Origin: JAHEJA01 sp965657215
GTDB taxonomy: Bacteria; Pseudomonadota; Alphaproteobacteria; Rhodobacterales; Rhodobacteraceae
Reading direction: 5' to 3'
Assembly (NCBI GenBank): GCA_965657215.1
Contig: CBFHNR010000001.1
Span: 62,001 to 126,000, forward strand
DNA length: 64,000 nt
The position numbers and the translations under genes were made by a program. A model generated the notes under the pieces. The model did not search any database and was not told where the DNA came from. It saw nothing but the letters and a program-made list of their open reading frames with translations. Positions 17,462 through 26,254 of the stretch are shown here, one piece after another (the stretch's first letter is position 1; each line of letters begins with the position of its first letter).

Positions 17462-19534
17462 ATGGAAAAGATTATCCTATTTGCTCCACTCGTTGGCGCG
17501 TTGATCGCGGGCTTCGGCTGGCGCATCATTGGTGAAAAATCAGCACAGTACCTGACAACAGGTCTGTTGTTCCTCGCCGCGGCGCTGAGCTGGATTGTGT
17601 TCTTGGGATTTGACGGGGAAACTCAGCATATCCCTATCTTGCGCTTTATTGAATCAGGTGCGCTATATACAGACTGGTCCATTCGCTTGGATCGCCTCAC
17701 GACCATCATGTTGGTTGTTGTGAACTCCGTCTCGGCATTGGTGCATCTCTATAGCTTTGGCTATATGGCGCATGATGAAAACTGGACCGATACAGAGAGC
17801 TATCGCGCCCGTTTCTTTGCCTATCTGTCGTTCTTTACCTTTGCGATGTTGATGCTGATCACCTCTGACAACCTTGTCCAAATGTTCTTTGGCTGGGAAG
17901 GTGTGGGTGTTGCCTCCTATCTCTTGATTGGCTTCTATTATAAAAAGCCAAGCGCGAACGCGGCGGCGATCAAAGCCTTTGTTGTGAACCGTGTGGGTGA
18001 CTTTGGTTTTGCTCTGGGTATTTTTGGATTGTTCTACCTCACAGGTAGCATTCGTTTTGACGATGTCTTTGCAGCGGCCCCTGCGCTTGCTGAGCAAGAG
18101 TTGCATTTCTTGTGGCGTGATTGGAACGCGGCGAACCTCTTGGCGTTCTTGTTGTTCATTGGCGCGATGGGTAAATCAGCTCAGTTGATCCTGCACACAT
18201 GGTTGCCTGACGCGATGGAAGGGCCGACACCTGTCTCCGCCTTGATCCATGCGGCGACTATGGTAACGGCGGGTGTGTTCCTTGTGTGTCGTATGTCACC
18301 ACTCATGGAATTTGCACCTGAAGCGATGGCCTTCGTCACATTCCTCGGCGCGACAACTGCGTTTTTTGCGGCCACTGTTGGCTTGGTTCAAAACGATATC
18401 AAACGTGTGATTGCCTATTCAACCTGTTCGCAGTTGGGCTATATGTTCGTGGCTGCAGGCGTGGGCGTCTATTCGGTTGCGATGTTCCACTTGTTCACAC
18501 ATGCTTTCTTTAAGGCGATGTTGTTCTTGGGTGCGGGGTCTGTGATCCACGCAATGCACCACGAGCAGGACATGCGGAACTATGGTGGTTTGCGCAAGAA
18601 AATTCCATTCACCTACTGGGCAATGATGATCGGAACCTTGGCTATCACGGGTGTTGGTATTCCGCTCTCGGGTTGGATCGGCTTTGCCGGCTTTGCCTCC
18701 AAAGACGCCGTGATCGAGAGCGCCTATGCCGCCACAAAAGGGGGCTATGCCTTCTGGATGTTGGTGATCGCGGCCTTGTTCACATCGTTCTATAGCTGGC
18801 GTTTGATGTTTATGACCTTCTTTGGAACGGCGCGCGGTGACAAGCACACGCATGATCACGCGCACGAAAGCCCCAAGGTTATGTTGATCCCACTGGGTGT
18901 CCTTGCGATTGGTGCGGTGTTTGCAGGTGCGATTTGGTATTCGGCGTTCTTCGGGAAAATAAACGAAGTTGTGAAATTCTTTGGCGGTCACTACGAAGAA
19001 CCGGCCAAAGAGCTGGCTGCGGATGTTGCAGAGCGTAATCCAAAAGCGTCAAAGCTTAAGTATGTTATGGCGGATGCACCTGGTGAAGCGGCAATCTATA
19101 TCAAGCCTGAAAACACCATCCTGCATGAGGCGCATTATGTCCCAACATGGGTCAAGCTAAGCCCCTTCATCGCGATGTTGATTGGACTTGTGACGGCGCT
19201 TTGGTTCTATGTTTGGGATCCAAAAATGCCATCTCGCGTGGCCGAAGCAAATCGCCCCTTGTATTTGTTCTTGCTGAACAAATGGTACTTTGATGAAATC
19301 TATGATGCGATTTTCGTCAACCCTGCCAAAGCATTGGGTCGGTTCCTTTGGAAGCGCGGAGATACCAATATCATTGATGGGTCGATCAACGGGATTGCGA
19401 TGGGGATTATTCCATTCTTTACCCGCCTCGCAGGACGCGCACAGTCTGGATATATCTTCACCTATGCCTTTGCGATGGTGATCGGCATCATTGTTCTAAT
19501 CACTTGGATGAGCTTCAGCGGAGGAGCAAACTGA
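17462..19534 (+). CDS. nuoL: NADH-quinone oxidoreductase subunit L
   Basis: 690 residues, the most distal antiporter-like proton-pumping subunit. Conserved segments include the FFGWEGVGVASYLLIGF helix with its key glutamate, LPDAMEGPTPVSALIHAATMVTAGV, and the long C-terminal part containing the lateral helix. ATG 17462 is chosen over the in-frame TTG 17456, which directly follows the nuoK stop. A histidine-rich cytosolic loop (KHTHDHAHES, about residues 460-470) stands out. Confidence 0.95.
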   Translation: MEKIILFAPLVGALIAGFGWRIIGEKSAQYLTTGLLFLAAALSWIVFLGFDGETQHIPILRFIESGALYTDWSIRLDRLTTIMLVVVNSVSALVHLYSFGYMAHDENWTDTESYRARFFAYLSFFTFAMLMLITSDNLVQMFFGWEGVGVASYLLIGFYYKKPSANAAAIKAFVVNRVGDFGFALGIFGLFYLTGSIRFDDVFAAAPALAEQELHFLWRDWNAANLLAFLLFIGAMGKSAQLILHTWLPDAMEGPTPVSALIHAATMVTAGVFLVCRMSPLMEFAPEAMAFVTFLGATTAFFAATVGLVQNDIKRVIAYSTCSQLGYMFVAAGVGVYSVAMFHLFTHAFFKAMLFLGAGSVIHAMHHEQDMRNYGGLRKKIPFTYWAMMIGTLAITGVGIPLSGWIGFAGFASKDAVIESAYAATKGGYAFWMLVIAALFTSFYSWRLMFMTFFGTARGDKHTHDHAHESPKVMLIPLGVLAIGAVFAGAIWYSAFFGKINEVVKFFGGHYEEPAKELAADVAERNPKASKLKYVMADAPGEAAIYIKPENTILHEAHYVPTWVKLSPFIAMLIGLVTALWFYVWDPKMPSRVAEANRPLYLFLLNKWYFDEIYDAIFVNPAKALGRFLWKRGDTNIIDGSINGIAMGIIPFFTRLAGRAQSGYIFTYAFAMVIGIIVLITWMSFSGGAN

Positions 19535-19535
19535 A

Positions 19536-21083
19536 ATGGATAACCTACTTCTTTCCATTGTCACATTTGTGCCAGCGCTCGCAGCGTTGATCCTATTGGT
19601 TGTTGCGCGTGGCGACGACGAGGCGGCGGGCTTGGTTGCCAAGCGGTTTGCTTTGGTGACAACTGTTGCGACGTTCCTCATCTCATTGATGATCCTTGCT
19701 CAGTTTGATCCATCAAACACAGGCATGCAAATGGTCGAAGAGACCACATGGATCATGGGGCTGAATTACAAAATGGGCGTTGACGGGATTAGCGTTCTCT
19801 TTGTGATGCTAACGACCTTTATGATGCCTTTGGTTATTTATGCAAGCTGGGGCGTGAACACCCGCGTCAAAGAATACATGATCGCCTTCTTGTTGCTTGA
19901 AACACTTATGTTGGGTGTGTTCATGGCGCTCGATTTGGTGCTCTTTTACCTCTTCTTTGAGGCGGGGTTGATCCCGATGTTCCTCATTATTGGGATCTGG
20001 GGTGGCAAGAACCGTATTTACGCATCGTTTAAATTCTTCCTCTACACCTTGCTTGGCTCGGTTTTGATGTTGGTTGCAATGATTGCAATGTATGCGGATG
20101 CAGGCACGACAGATATTCCGACATTGATGACACATCAATTCGCATATCAGGACTTTAGCGTTCTGGGCATTCAGGTCGTGGGTGGTTTGCAAACGATGAT
20201 GTTCCTTGCCTTCTTTGCAAGCTTTGCCGTCAAAATGCCAATGTGGCCTGTTCATACATGGCTACCCGATGCGCACGTTCAGGCGCCGACAGCGGGCTCC
20301 GTTGTCCTTGCGGCGATCTTGTTGAAAATGGGTGGCTATGGGTTCTTGCGGTTCTCTTTGCCGATGTTCCCAGTTGGATCCGCGGTCATGACCGATTTGG
20401 TGTTCTGGATGTCGGCGATTGCGATTGTCTACACATCTTTGGTCGCCTTGGTCCAAGAAGACATTAAAAAGCTCATTGCCTATTCATCCGTGGCCCACAT
20501 GGGCTATGTGACGATGGGGATATTCACTGTTAACCAACAGGGTCTTGATGGCGCGATTTTCCAAATGATCAGTCACGGCTTTATCTCGGGGGCTTTGTTC
20601 CTCTGTGTTGGGGTGATTTATGATCGCATGCACACACGCGAGATTGATGCCTATGGCGGCTTGGTCAACCGTATGCCCGCTTATGCGTTGATCTTTATGT
20701 TCTTTACGATGGCCAATGTTGGCTTGCCGGGGACATCTGGGTTTGTGGGCGAATTCCTTGTGCTTATGGGGATTTTCCAAGAAAACACATGGGTGGCAGC
20801 GATTGCGACCTCTGGCGTGATCTTGTCAGCGGCCTATGCGCTTTGGCTCTATCGTCGGGTGGTCTTGGGGGACTTGATCAAGGAATCCTTGCGCACGATG
20901 TCTGACATGACCAGCCGTGAGCGTCTGATTTTTGCCCCACTCGTTGTTATGACGTTGTTGTTGGGGGTCTATCCCGCATTGGTTCTCGACCTGATTGGCC
21001 CCTCTGTAGAAGCCTTGGTTATTAACTTTGACACTGCACTCGACGCGGCTGATTACGTCGCCGATGCAGCTCTATCGCACTAA
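19536..21083 (+). CDS. nuoM: NADH-quinone oxidoreductase subunit M
   Basis: 515 residues, antiporter-like proton-pumping subunit with about 14 transmembrane helices. The YLFFEAGLIPMFLIIGIWGG helix with the conserved glutamate, the KMPMWPVHTWLPDAHVQAPTAGS loop and QEDIKKLIAYSSVAHMGY are intact. Starts 1 bp after the nuoL stop. Confidence 0.96.
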   Translation: MDNLLLSIVTFVPALAALILLVVARGDDEAAGLVAKRFALVTTVATFLISLMILAQFDPSNTGMQMVEETTWIMGLNYKMGVDGISVLFVMLTTFMMPLVIYASWGVNTRVKEYMIAFLLLETLMLGVFMALDLVLFYLFFEAGLIPMFLIIGIWGGKNRIYASFKFFLYTLLGSVLMLVAMIAMYADAGTTDIPTLMTHQFAYQDFSVLGIQVVGGLQTMMFLAFFASFAVKMPMWPVHTWLPDAHVQAPTAGSVVLAAILLKMGGYGFLRFSLPMFPVGSAVMTDLVFWMSAIAIVYTSLVALVQEDIKKLIAYSSVAHMGYVTMGIFTVNQQGLDGAIFQMISHGFISGALFLCVGVIYDRMHTREIDAYGGLVNRMPAYALIFMFFTMANVGLPGTSGFVGEFLVLMGIFQENTWVAAIATSGVILSAAYALWLYRRVVLGDLIKESLRTMSDMTSRERLIFAPLVVMTLLLGVYPALVLDLIGPSVEALVINFDTALDAADYVADAALSH

Positions 21084-21100
21084 CAGGAGCAAGACACAAA

Positions 21101-22543
21101 ATGATCCAAGCTGATCTAAATATTATCCTGCCGGAAATCATGCTTTCGGTTTTTGCGATGGGTGCATTGTTGGTTGCCGTCTACACAGGCAAAGACAAAT
21201 TGGCCGCGACGCTCACATGGGCAACAGCCGCGGTATTTGGCGTCATTGCCTTTTGGATCGCCACAGCAGGGAGCGGTTCAAACATCGCCTTTAGTGGGAT
21301 GTTCATTGATGATGGATTTTCGCGCTTTGCCAAGGTCACGATCCTCTTGTCGGCCGCTGCGGTCTTGGTCTTGAGCCAAGATTACATGACCCGGCGCGGT
21401 ATGTTGAAATTTGAATACCCTGTTTTGATCGCTTTGGCGGTCGTGGGTATGATGATGATGGTCTCTGCTGGGGACTTGATGTCGCTTTATATGGGGCTCG
21501 AATTGCAATCCTTGGCGCTCTATGTGGTTGCCTCTTTCCGTCGTGACAGCCTCAAATCAACAGAAGCCGGGATGAAGTATTTCGTCCTTGGTGCCTTGTC
21601 CTCTGGTTTGCTATTGTTCGGTGCGTCCTTGGTGTATGGCTTTGCGGGAACGACAACCTTTTCTGGTATCATTACTGCAGCAGGCGAGGGTTACGCACCC
21701 GTTGGCTTGTTGATCGGTCTTGTCTTGGTCATCTCAGGACTTGCGTTTAAAATTTCAGCAGTGCCGTTCCACATGTGGACGCCTGATGTCTATGAAGGAT
21801 CGCCAACACCTGTGACCGCATTCTTTGCAACGGCGCCGAAGGTTGCGGCCTTGGCTTTGTTTGCGCGGGTGATGCATGATGCCTTTGGTCAAAGCGTTGG
21901 CGACTGGCAACAAGTGATCGTTCTGATGTCCGTGCTCTCTATGTTCCTCGGTGCGATTGCGGCGATTGGTCAGACAAATATCAAACGTTTGATGGCTTAT
22001 TCCTCTATTGCCCATATGGGTTACGCGATGATGGGCTTGGCGGCTGGAACTGAATTCGGCGTTCAATCTATGTTGGTCTATGTTGTGATCTACGTCACTA
22101 TGAACATCGGAACATTTGCCTTTATCATGAGCATGGAAAAAGATGGACAGCCTGTTACGGATATTGCGGCGATGAACATGTTGTCCAAGACCGATCCAAC
22201 CAAAGCGATTGCTATGTTGGTGATGCTCTTCAGCTTGGCCGGTGTTCCGCCGATGCTTGGCTTCTTTGGCAAATTTTATGTGTTGCAGGCGGCCTTTGAT
22301 GCAGGTCTTGTCTGGTTGGCTGTTTTGGGTGTGATTGCCTCGGTCATTGGTGCATTCTATTACCTGCGGATCGTCTACTTTATGTACTTTGGCGAAGAGC
22401 AAGAGGTTGCATTGGATCGAACAACCTATCCCGTTTTGAATGGAATGCTTGTTGTTTCAGCGATCATCATGGTTGTTGGTATCGTGAATATGTTCGGTAT
22501 CGAAAGTGTTGCACAGTCTGCGGCGGCGGCTCTTGTCAACTAA
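21101..22543 (+). CDS. nuoN: NADH-quinone oxidoreductase subunit N
   Basis: 480 residues, third antiporter-like subunit. MGLELQSLALYVVASF holds the conserved glutamate; FKISAVPFHMWTPDVYEGSPTPVTAFF and IKRLMAYSSIAHMGYAM are the expected pumping motifs. Separated by 17 bp from nuoM with AACAGGAGCAAG as ribosome binding site. Last nuo gene; birA begins inside its 3' end. Confidence 0.96.
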   Translation: MIQADLNIILPEIMLSVFAMGALLVAVYTGKDKLAATLTWATAAVFGVIAFWIATAGSGSNIAFSGMFIDDGFSRFAKVTILLSAAAVLVLSQDYMTRRGMLKFEYPVLIALAVVGMMMMVSAGDLMSLYMGLELQSLALYVVASFRRDSLKSTEAGMKYFVLGALSSGLLLFGASLVYGFAGTTTFSGIITAAGEGYAPVGLLIGLVLVISGLAFKISAVPFHMWTPDVYEGSPTPVTAFFATAPKVAALALFARVMHDAFGQSVGDWQQVIVLMSVLSMFLGAIAAIGQTNIKRLMAYSSIAHMGYAMMGLAAGTEFGVQSMLVYVVIYVTMNIGTFAFIMSMEKDGQPVTDIAAMNMLSKTDPTKAIAMLVMLFSLAGVPPMLGFFGKFYVLQAAFDAGLVWLAVLGVIASVIGAFYYLRIVYFMYFGEEQEVALDRTTYPVLNGMLVVSAIIMVVGIVNMFGIESVAQSAAAALVN

Positions 22544-23285
22544 CTTCCCTGATGGCTATGGCAAAACAGTGTTGTCCGAAGTGGATAGCACAAATGCCCA
22601 CGCCCTCAGAATTTCCAAAATAGCGCGAGGCCCAGAATGGATTTTGGGCCTCAAGCAAACACAAGGACGCGGAAGACGTGGACGCCCTTGGGCCGATCCG
22701 ACTGGAAATTTTGCTGCGACCTTATTGCTTTTCCCAAATGACGCCTTGGATCAAATTGCGCTGCGCTCCTTTGTTGCCGCTTGCGCCTTGTATCAGACGT
22801 TTACTGATGTGTTGGGGAATAAAGCCGAGCTGTCCCTGAAATGGCCAAATGACGTTTTGCTGAATGATCGAAAAGTGGCAGGCATCTTGTTAGAAACCCA
22901 GATCCTCGGCCCGCAGTCCGTTGCTTTGGCAATTGGGATGGGGGTCAATCTGCGCCATGCTCCGCAACCAGATCAGTTAGAGGCCCGCGCCGTAGCGCCC
23001 GTGTCGATTTGGGAACAGACCCAAGTCAACATCACACCAGAGGCGTTTTTGGACACGCTTGCCACGCAGTACCACGCCTTTGAAACCCAGTTCACGACCT
23101 TAGGGTTCGCACCCATTCGTGCCTTTTGGCTCTCACATGCCGCGCGGCTGGGGGAGGTGATCACCGCACGGGTTGCAGATCGTGAAATTACTGGAACCTT
23201 TGACACCGTCGATGAAACGGGGCATTTGATCTTGGTAACGGATCAAGGTCGCGAAACGATTGCGGCTGCGGATATCTTTTTCTAG
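22533..23285 (+). CDS. birA: Biotin--[acetyl-CoA-carboxylase] ligase
   Basis: About 250 residues; attaches biotin to the lysine of carboxylase biotinyl domains, so MccA in this window is a likely substrate. Motifs: EVDSTNAHA, the biotinyl-AMP loop KQTQGRGRRGRPW, LSLKWPNDVLLNDRKVAGIL and a C-terminal SH3-like domain. There is no N-terminal helix-turn-helix, so this is the enzyme-only form. The start is uncertain: TTG 22533, overlapping the nuoN stop by 11 bp, gives a typical N-terminus (STNFPDGYGKTVL); no in-frame ATG fits, and an upstream GTG at 22506 would extend into nuoN. Confidence 0.9.
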   Translation: MSTNFPDGYGKTVLSEVDSTNAHALRISKIARGPEWILGLKQTQGRGRRGRPWADPTGNFAATLLLFPNDALDQIALRSFVAACALYQTFTDVLGNKAELSLKWPNDVLLNDRKVAGILLETQILGPQSVALAIGMGVNLRHAPQPDQLEARAVAPVSIWEQTQVNITPEAFLDTLATQYHAFETQFTTLGFAPIRAFWLSHAARLGEVITARVADREITGTFDTVDETGHLILVTDQGRETIAAADIFF

Positions 23286-23294
23286 GGGGCGCTT

Positions 23295-24074
23295 ATGTTA
23301 TTGGCGATTGATTGCGGAAATACCAATACGCTGTTTTCGATTTGGAACGGGTCCGAGTTCATTGCAACTTGGCGCACGGCAACGGAACACCAACGCACAG
23401 CTGATCAATATTACGTCTGGCTCAGCACCTTGATGACCCTGCAAAACATTGAAGCCGATATTACGGATGTGATCATTTCCTCTACGGTTCCGCGCGTTGT
23501 GTTTAACTTGCGCGTTTTGGCAGATCGCTATTTCAACTCACGTCCCTTAGTCGTTGGGAAACCTGACTGTGACTTGCCCGTATCTGTTCGCGTGGATGAA
23601 GGCACCTCCGTGGGACCAGACCGGATCGTCAACACAGTCGCGGGCTATGACCTTTATGGCGGTGATTTGATTGTGGTCGATTTCGGCACGGCAACGACCT
23701 TTGATGTTGTAGATCACGACGGAGCCTATATAGGTGGTGTGATCGCCCCAGGTGTGAATTTATCCCTTCAGGCGCTTCACCAAGCGGCGGCGGCTCTGCC
23801 ACATGTGGATATCGCCCGACCGCAAAAGGTGATAGGCACAAACACAGTAGCCTGCATGCAATCCGGTGTCTTTTGGGGGTATGTGGGCTTGATCAAGGAA
23901 ATATGTACCCGCATCAAAGGGGAGCATGACAGCGACATGAAAGTGATCGCAACAGGGGGGCTTGCCCCTTTGTTTCAAGCGTCAGATGCCCTATTTGATG
24001 CATTCGAAGATGATTTGACGATCCATGGATTGAGATTAATCCATGATCACAACAAAAGAACGGAAATTAAATGA
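23295..24074 (+). CDS. coaX: Type III pantothenate kinase
   Basis: 259 residues. Catalyses the first step of coenzyme A synthesis. The phosphate-binding start LAIDCGNTNTLFSIW, the DEGTSVGPDRIVN segment, VVDFGTATTFDVVD and KVIATGGLAPLF place it in the ASKHA-fold CoaX family. Starts 9 bp after birA; its stop overlaps the RNase J start by ATGA. In-frame ATG 23295 has GGGGGCGCTT upstream. Confidence 0.94.
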   Translation: MLLAIDCGNTNTLFSIWNGSEFIATWRTATEHQRTADQYYVWLSTLMTLQNIEADITDVIISSTVPRVVFNLRVLADRYFNSRPLVVGKPDCDLPVSVRVDEGTSVGPDRIVNTVAGYDLYGGDLIVVDFGTATTFDVVDHDGAYIGGVIAPGVNLSLQALHQAAAALPHVDIARPQKVIGTNTVACMQSGVFWGYVGLIKEICTRIKGEHDSDMKVIATGGLAPLFQASDALFDAFEDDLTIHGLRLIHDHNKRTEIK

Positions 24075-25738
24075 GCAGTGATCGACTAATTTATTTGCCT
24101 TTGGGGGGTGCTGGTGAAATCGGCATGAACGCCTATGTCTATGGCTATGGTCCAGAGGGCAAAGAGAAATTGATCGTTGTTGACCTTGGCGTGACCTTCC
24201 CTGACATGGATAGTAGCCCCGGTGTTGACCTCATTTTGCCAGATGTGACCTGGCTCAAAGAGCGCCGCAATGACATTGAGGCAATCTTTATCACCCACGC
24301 ACACGAAGACCATGTGGGCGCTGTTGGGCATCTTTGGGATGATCTGGGCGCGCCTATTTATGCGCGCACCTTCACGGCCAATATTGCGCGTCGCAAGATG
24401 ACGGATCACGGGCATAGTGATCGCACGGTGAATACAGTGTCCAAATGGCCGGAAACCACAAAGGCGGGACCGTTTACCGTTGGATTTTTGCCCATTTCGC
24501 ATTCCATCCCAGAAAGTAGCGCTTTGGTCATTGATACTCCAGAGGGGCGTTTGATCCACACAGGGGATTTCAAATTGGATACTACGCCGATTGTTGGCGA
24601 AGCCTTTGATCCAGAGCTCTGGGCCGAGGTGTCTAAATCCGGGGTCAAAGCCTTGGTCTGTGACAGCACGAATGTATTTTCCCATCACGAAGGCCGCTCT
24701 GAGGCGACGGTTGGTCCAGAGATTGAAAAATTGGTGCAATCCGCGCCATCTATGGTGGTGGCAACGACATTTGCCAGCAATGTCGCACGGGTGAAAACCT
24801 TGGCAGAAGCGGGCGCACGGGCAGGGCGGTCCATATGCCTTATGGGACGCGCTATGCGCCGCATGATCGAAGCCTCGATTGAGACAGGCGTTTTAACGGA
24901 TTTCCCACCTGTGGTGTCACCTGAGGACGCGGTGAATATCCCGCGTTCAAATCTCATGCTCTTGGTCACAGGGAGCCAAGGGGAACGCCGCGCCGCCAGT
25001 GCGCAGCTAGCCAATGGTAAATTTCAAGGCATGGTCCTCAAAGAGGGAGATTTGTTCCTCTTTTCATCCAAGACTATTCCAGGCAATGAACGCGGTGTGA
25101 TCCGCATTCTCAATCAGCTCTCTGAAAAAGGTGTCGATATTGTGGATGATAGCATGGGGCAATATCACGTCTCAGGCCACGCAAACCGACCTGATTTGTT
25201 GAAAATGCACGATATTGTTCAGCCGCAAATGGTTATCCCAATGCATGGCGAACACCGTCACTTGCGCGAACATAGCAAGCTTGCACGTGAAAACGGGCGC
25301 GAGTCAGTTATCTGTGTGAACGGCATGATGCTTGATCTCTCAGGAAACAAACCCAAGGTTGCCGAATACATCGATACGGGCCGCCGCTATGTAGATGGGT
25401 CAACGCAATATGGCGCGATGGATGGGATCGTTCGAGATCGTATCCGCATGGCGTTGAATGGCCATGTGATCGTGACTGTCATTTTGGACGAAGATGATGA
25501 GCTCTTGGGTGAACCTTGGTGCGATATCAAAGGCCTGCCCGAAGTTGGTCGATCAAACGCGCCACTTGTTGATGCCTTAGAAGAAGACCTAAGCCAGTTC
25601 ATCGGACGTGCGAATGCGAAAACTGTGACCGATGATGACAAACTCGAAGAGGGGCTGCGCCGTGTCGCGCGTCAAACGACCCTCAACGAAATAGGTAAAA
25701 AACCAGAAGTCAGCATCGTCATCAGCCGTTTGATGTAA
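24071..25738 (+). CDS. rnj: Ribonuclease J
   Basis: 555 residues. Metallo-beta-lactamase/beta-CASP ribonuclease acting in mRNA turnover and rRNA maturation. The metal-binding motif THAHEDHVGA, HSIPESSALVIDTPEGRLIHTGDFKLD, and the beta-CASP motifs around SGHANRPDLLKMHDIVQPQMVIPMHGEHRHL are present. Length matches alphaproteobacterial RNase J. It closes the birA-coaX-rnj tail and ends exactly where the opposing marR gene ends, with no spacer. Confidence 0.94.
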   Translation: MSSDRLIYLPLGGAGEIGMNAYVYGYGPEGKEKLIVVDLGVTFPDMDSSPGVDLILPDVTWLKERRNDIEAIFITHAHEDHVGAVGHLWDDLGAPIYARTFTANIARRKMTDHGHSDRTVNTVSKWPETTKAGPFTVGFLPISHSIPESSALVIDTPEGRLIHTGDFKLDTTPIVGEAFDPELWAEVSKSGVKALVCDSTNVFSHHEGRSEATVGPEIEKLVQSAPSMVVATTFASNVARVKTLAEAGARAGRSICLMGRAMRRMIEASIETGVLTDFPPVVSPEDAVNIPRSNLMLLVTGSQGERRAASAQLANGKFQGMVLKEGDLFLFSSKTIPGNERGVIRILNQLSEKGVDIVDDSMGQYHVSGHANRPDLLKMHDIVQPQMVIPMHGEHRHLREHSKLARENGRESVICVNGMMLDLSGNKPKVAEYIDTGRRYVDGSTQYGAMDGIVRDRIRMALNGHVIVTVILDEDDELLGEPWCDIKGLPEVGRSNAPLVDALEEDLSQFIGRANAKTVTDDDKLEEGLRRVARQTTLNEIGKKPEVSIVISRLM

Positions 25739-26200
25739 TCAGACGCGATTGTCCTGAAGCCAAGTGCGAAAAGCAACAAGATCGGATGAAAAACGTTCGA
25801 TCTTGTCAGCAGGCCAGTTTTCAAAACAATTCAATACATCTGGCAAAAGCGCGGCTCTCAGACGACCAATAAAGGCGGCTCCGTCCGGCGTCATAACGAT
25901 GGTTTTTTGACGTTTGTCGTTTTCTACGGTTGTGACTGTCAATATCCCACGGCCAGCAAATTTTTTGACTGTTTTTGTAACAGCGGGTTGCAGAACCTCA
26001 ACAGCTTGGGAAATTTGACCAACTGACGTCCCCTCTGGGCCCATCTGAAGAATGTAATCCAAAATTGTAAACTGGGGAAAGGTAACATCCAAATCGCTAA
26101 GCAATTGAGCGAGGCGATTGTTATAAACCTGCGTCAACCGTCCCAATTCAAGGGAAAGTGACATGGCTTGATCCATTTGAAGTCGTGAACTTTTGGGCAT
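25739..26200 (-). CDS. MarR-family transcriptional regulator
   Basis: About 153 residues. A winged-helix DNA-binding domain is recognisable: LDVTFPQFTILDYILQMG, then the recognition helix region SQAVEVLQPAVTKTVKKFAGRGILTVTTVENDKRQK with the wing. ATG 26200 is preferred because GGA lies 6 nt upstream; an in-frame ATG at 26206 falls inside a perfect inverted repeat that may be the operator. It lies 54 bp downstream of the helicase on the same strand. Ligand and target genes unknown; autoregulation is inferred from the repeat. Confidence 0.86.
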   Translation of the reverse strand: MPKSSRLQMDQAMSLSLELGRLTQVYNNRLAQLLSDLDVTFPQFTILDYILQMGPEGTSVGQISQAVEVLQPAVTKTVKKFAGRGILTVTTVENDKRQKTIVMTPDGAAFIGRLRAALLPDVLNCFENWPADKIERFSSDLVAFRTWLQDNRV

Positions 26201-26204
26201 GTGC

Positions 26205-26229
26205 ATTCCGATCTGTCATTCGTCGGAAT
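26205..26229. promoter_or_regulatory. Inverted repeat, candidate MarR operator
   Basis: ATTCCGA (26205-26211) and TCGGAAT (26223-26229) are perfect inverted arms around an 11-bp spacer, directly upstream of the chosen marR start and inside the short rhlE-marR gap. MarR dimers bind such palindromes, often in their own promoter. Confidence 0.5.
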
Positions 26230-26254
26230 ACACTGCAAGTTTTATGCCAGTCGG

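Noticed and set aside
17462..22543. A Mrp-type Na+/H+ antiporter instead of complex I subunits
   Set aside because: NuoL, NuoM and NuoN resemble Mrp subunits, but order, lengths and the preceding nuoA-K genes leave no doubt that this is complex I.
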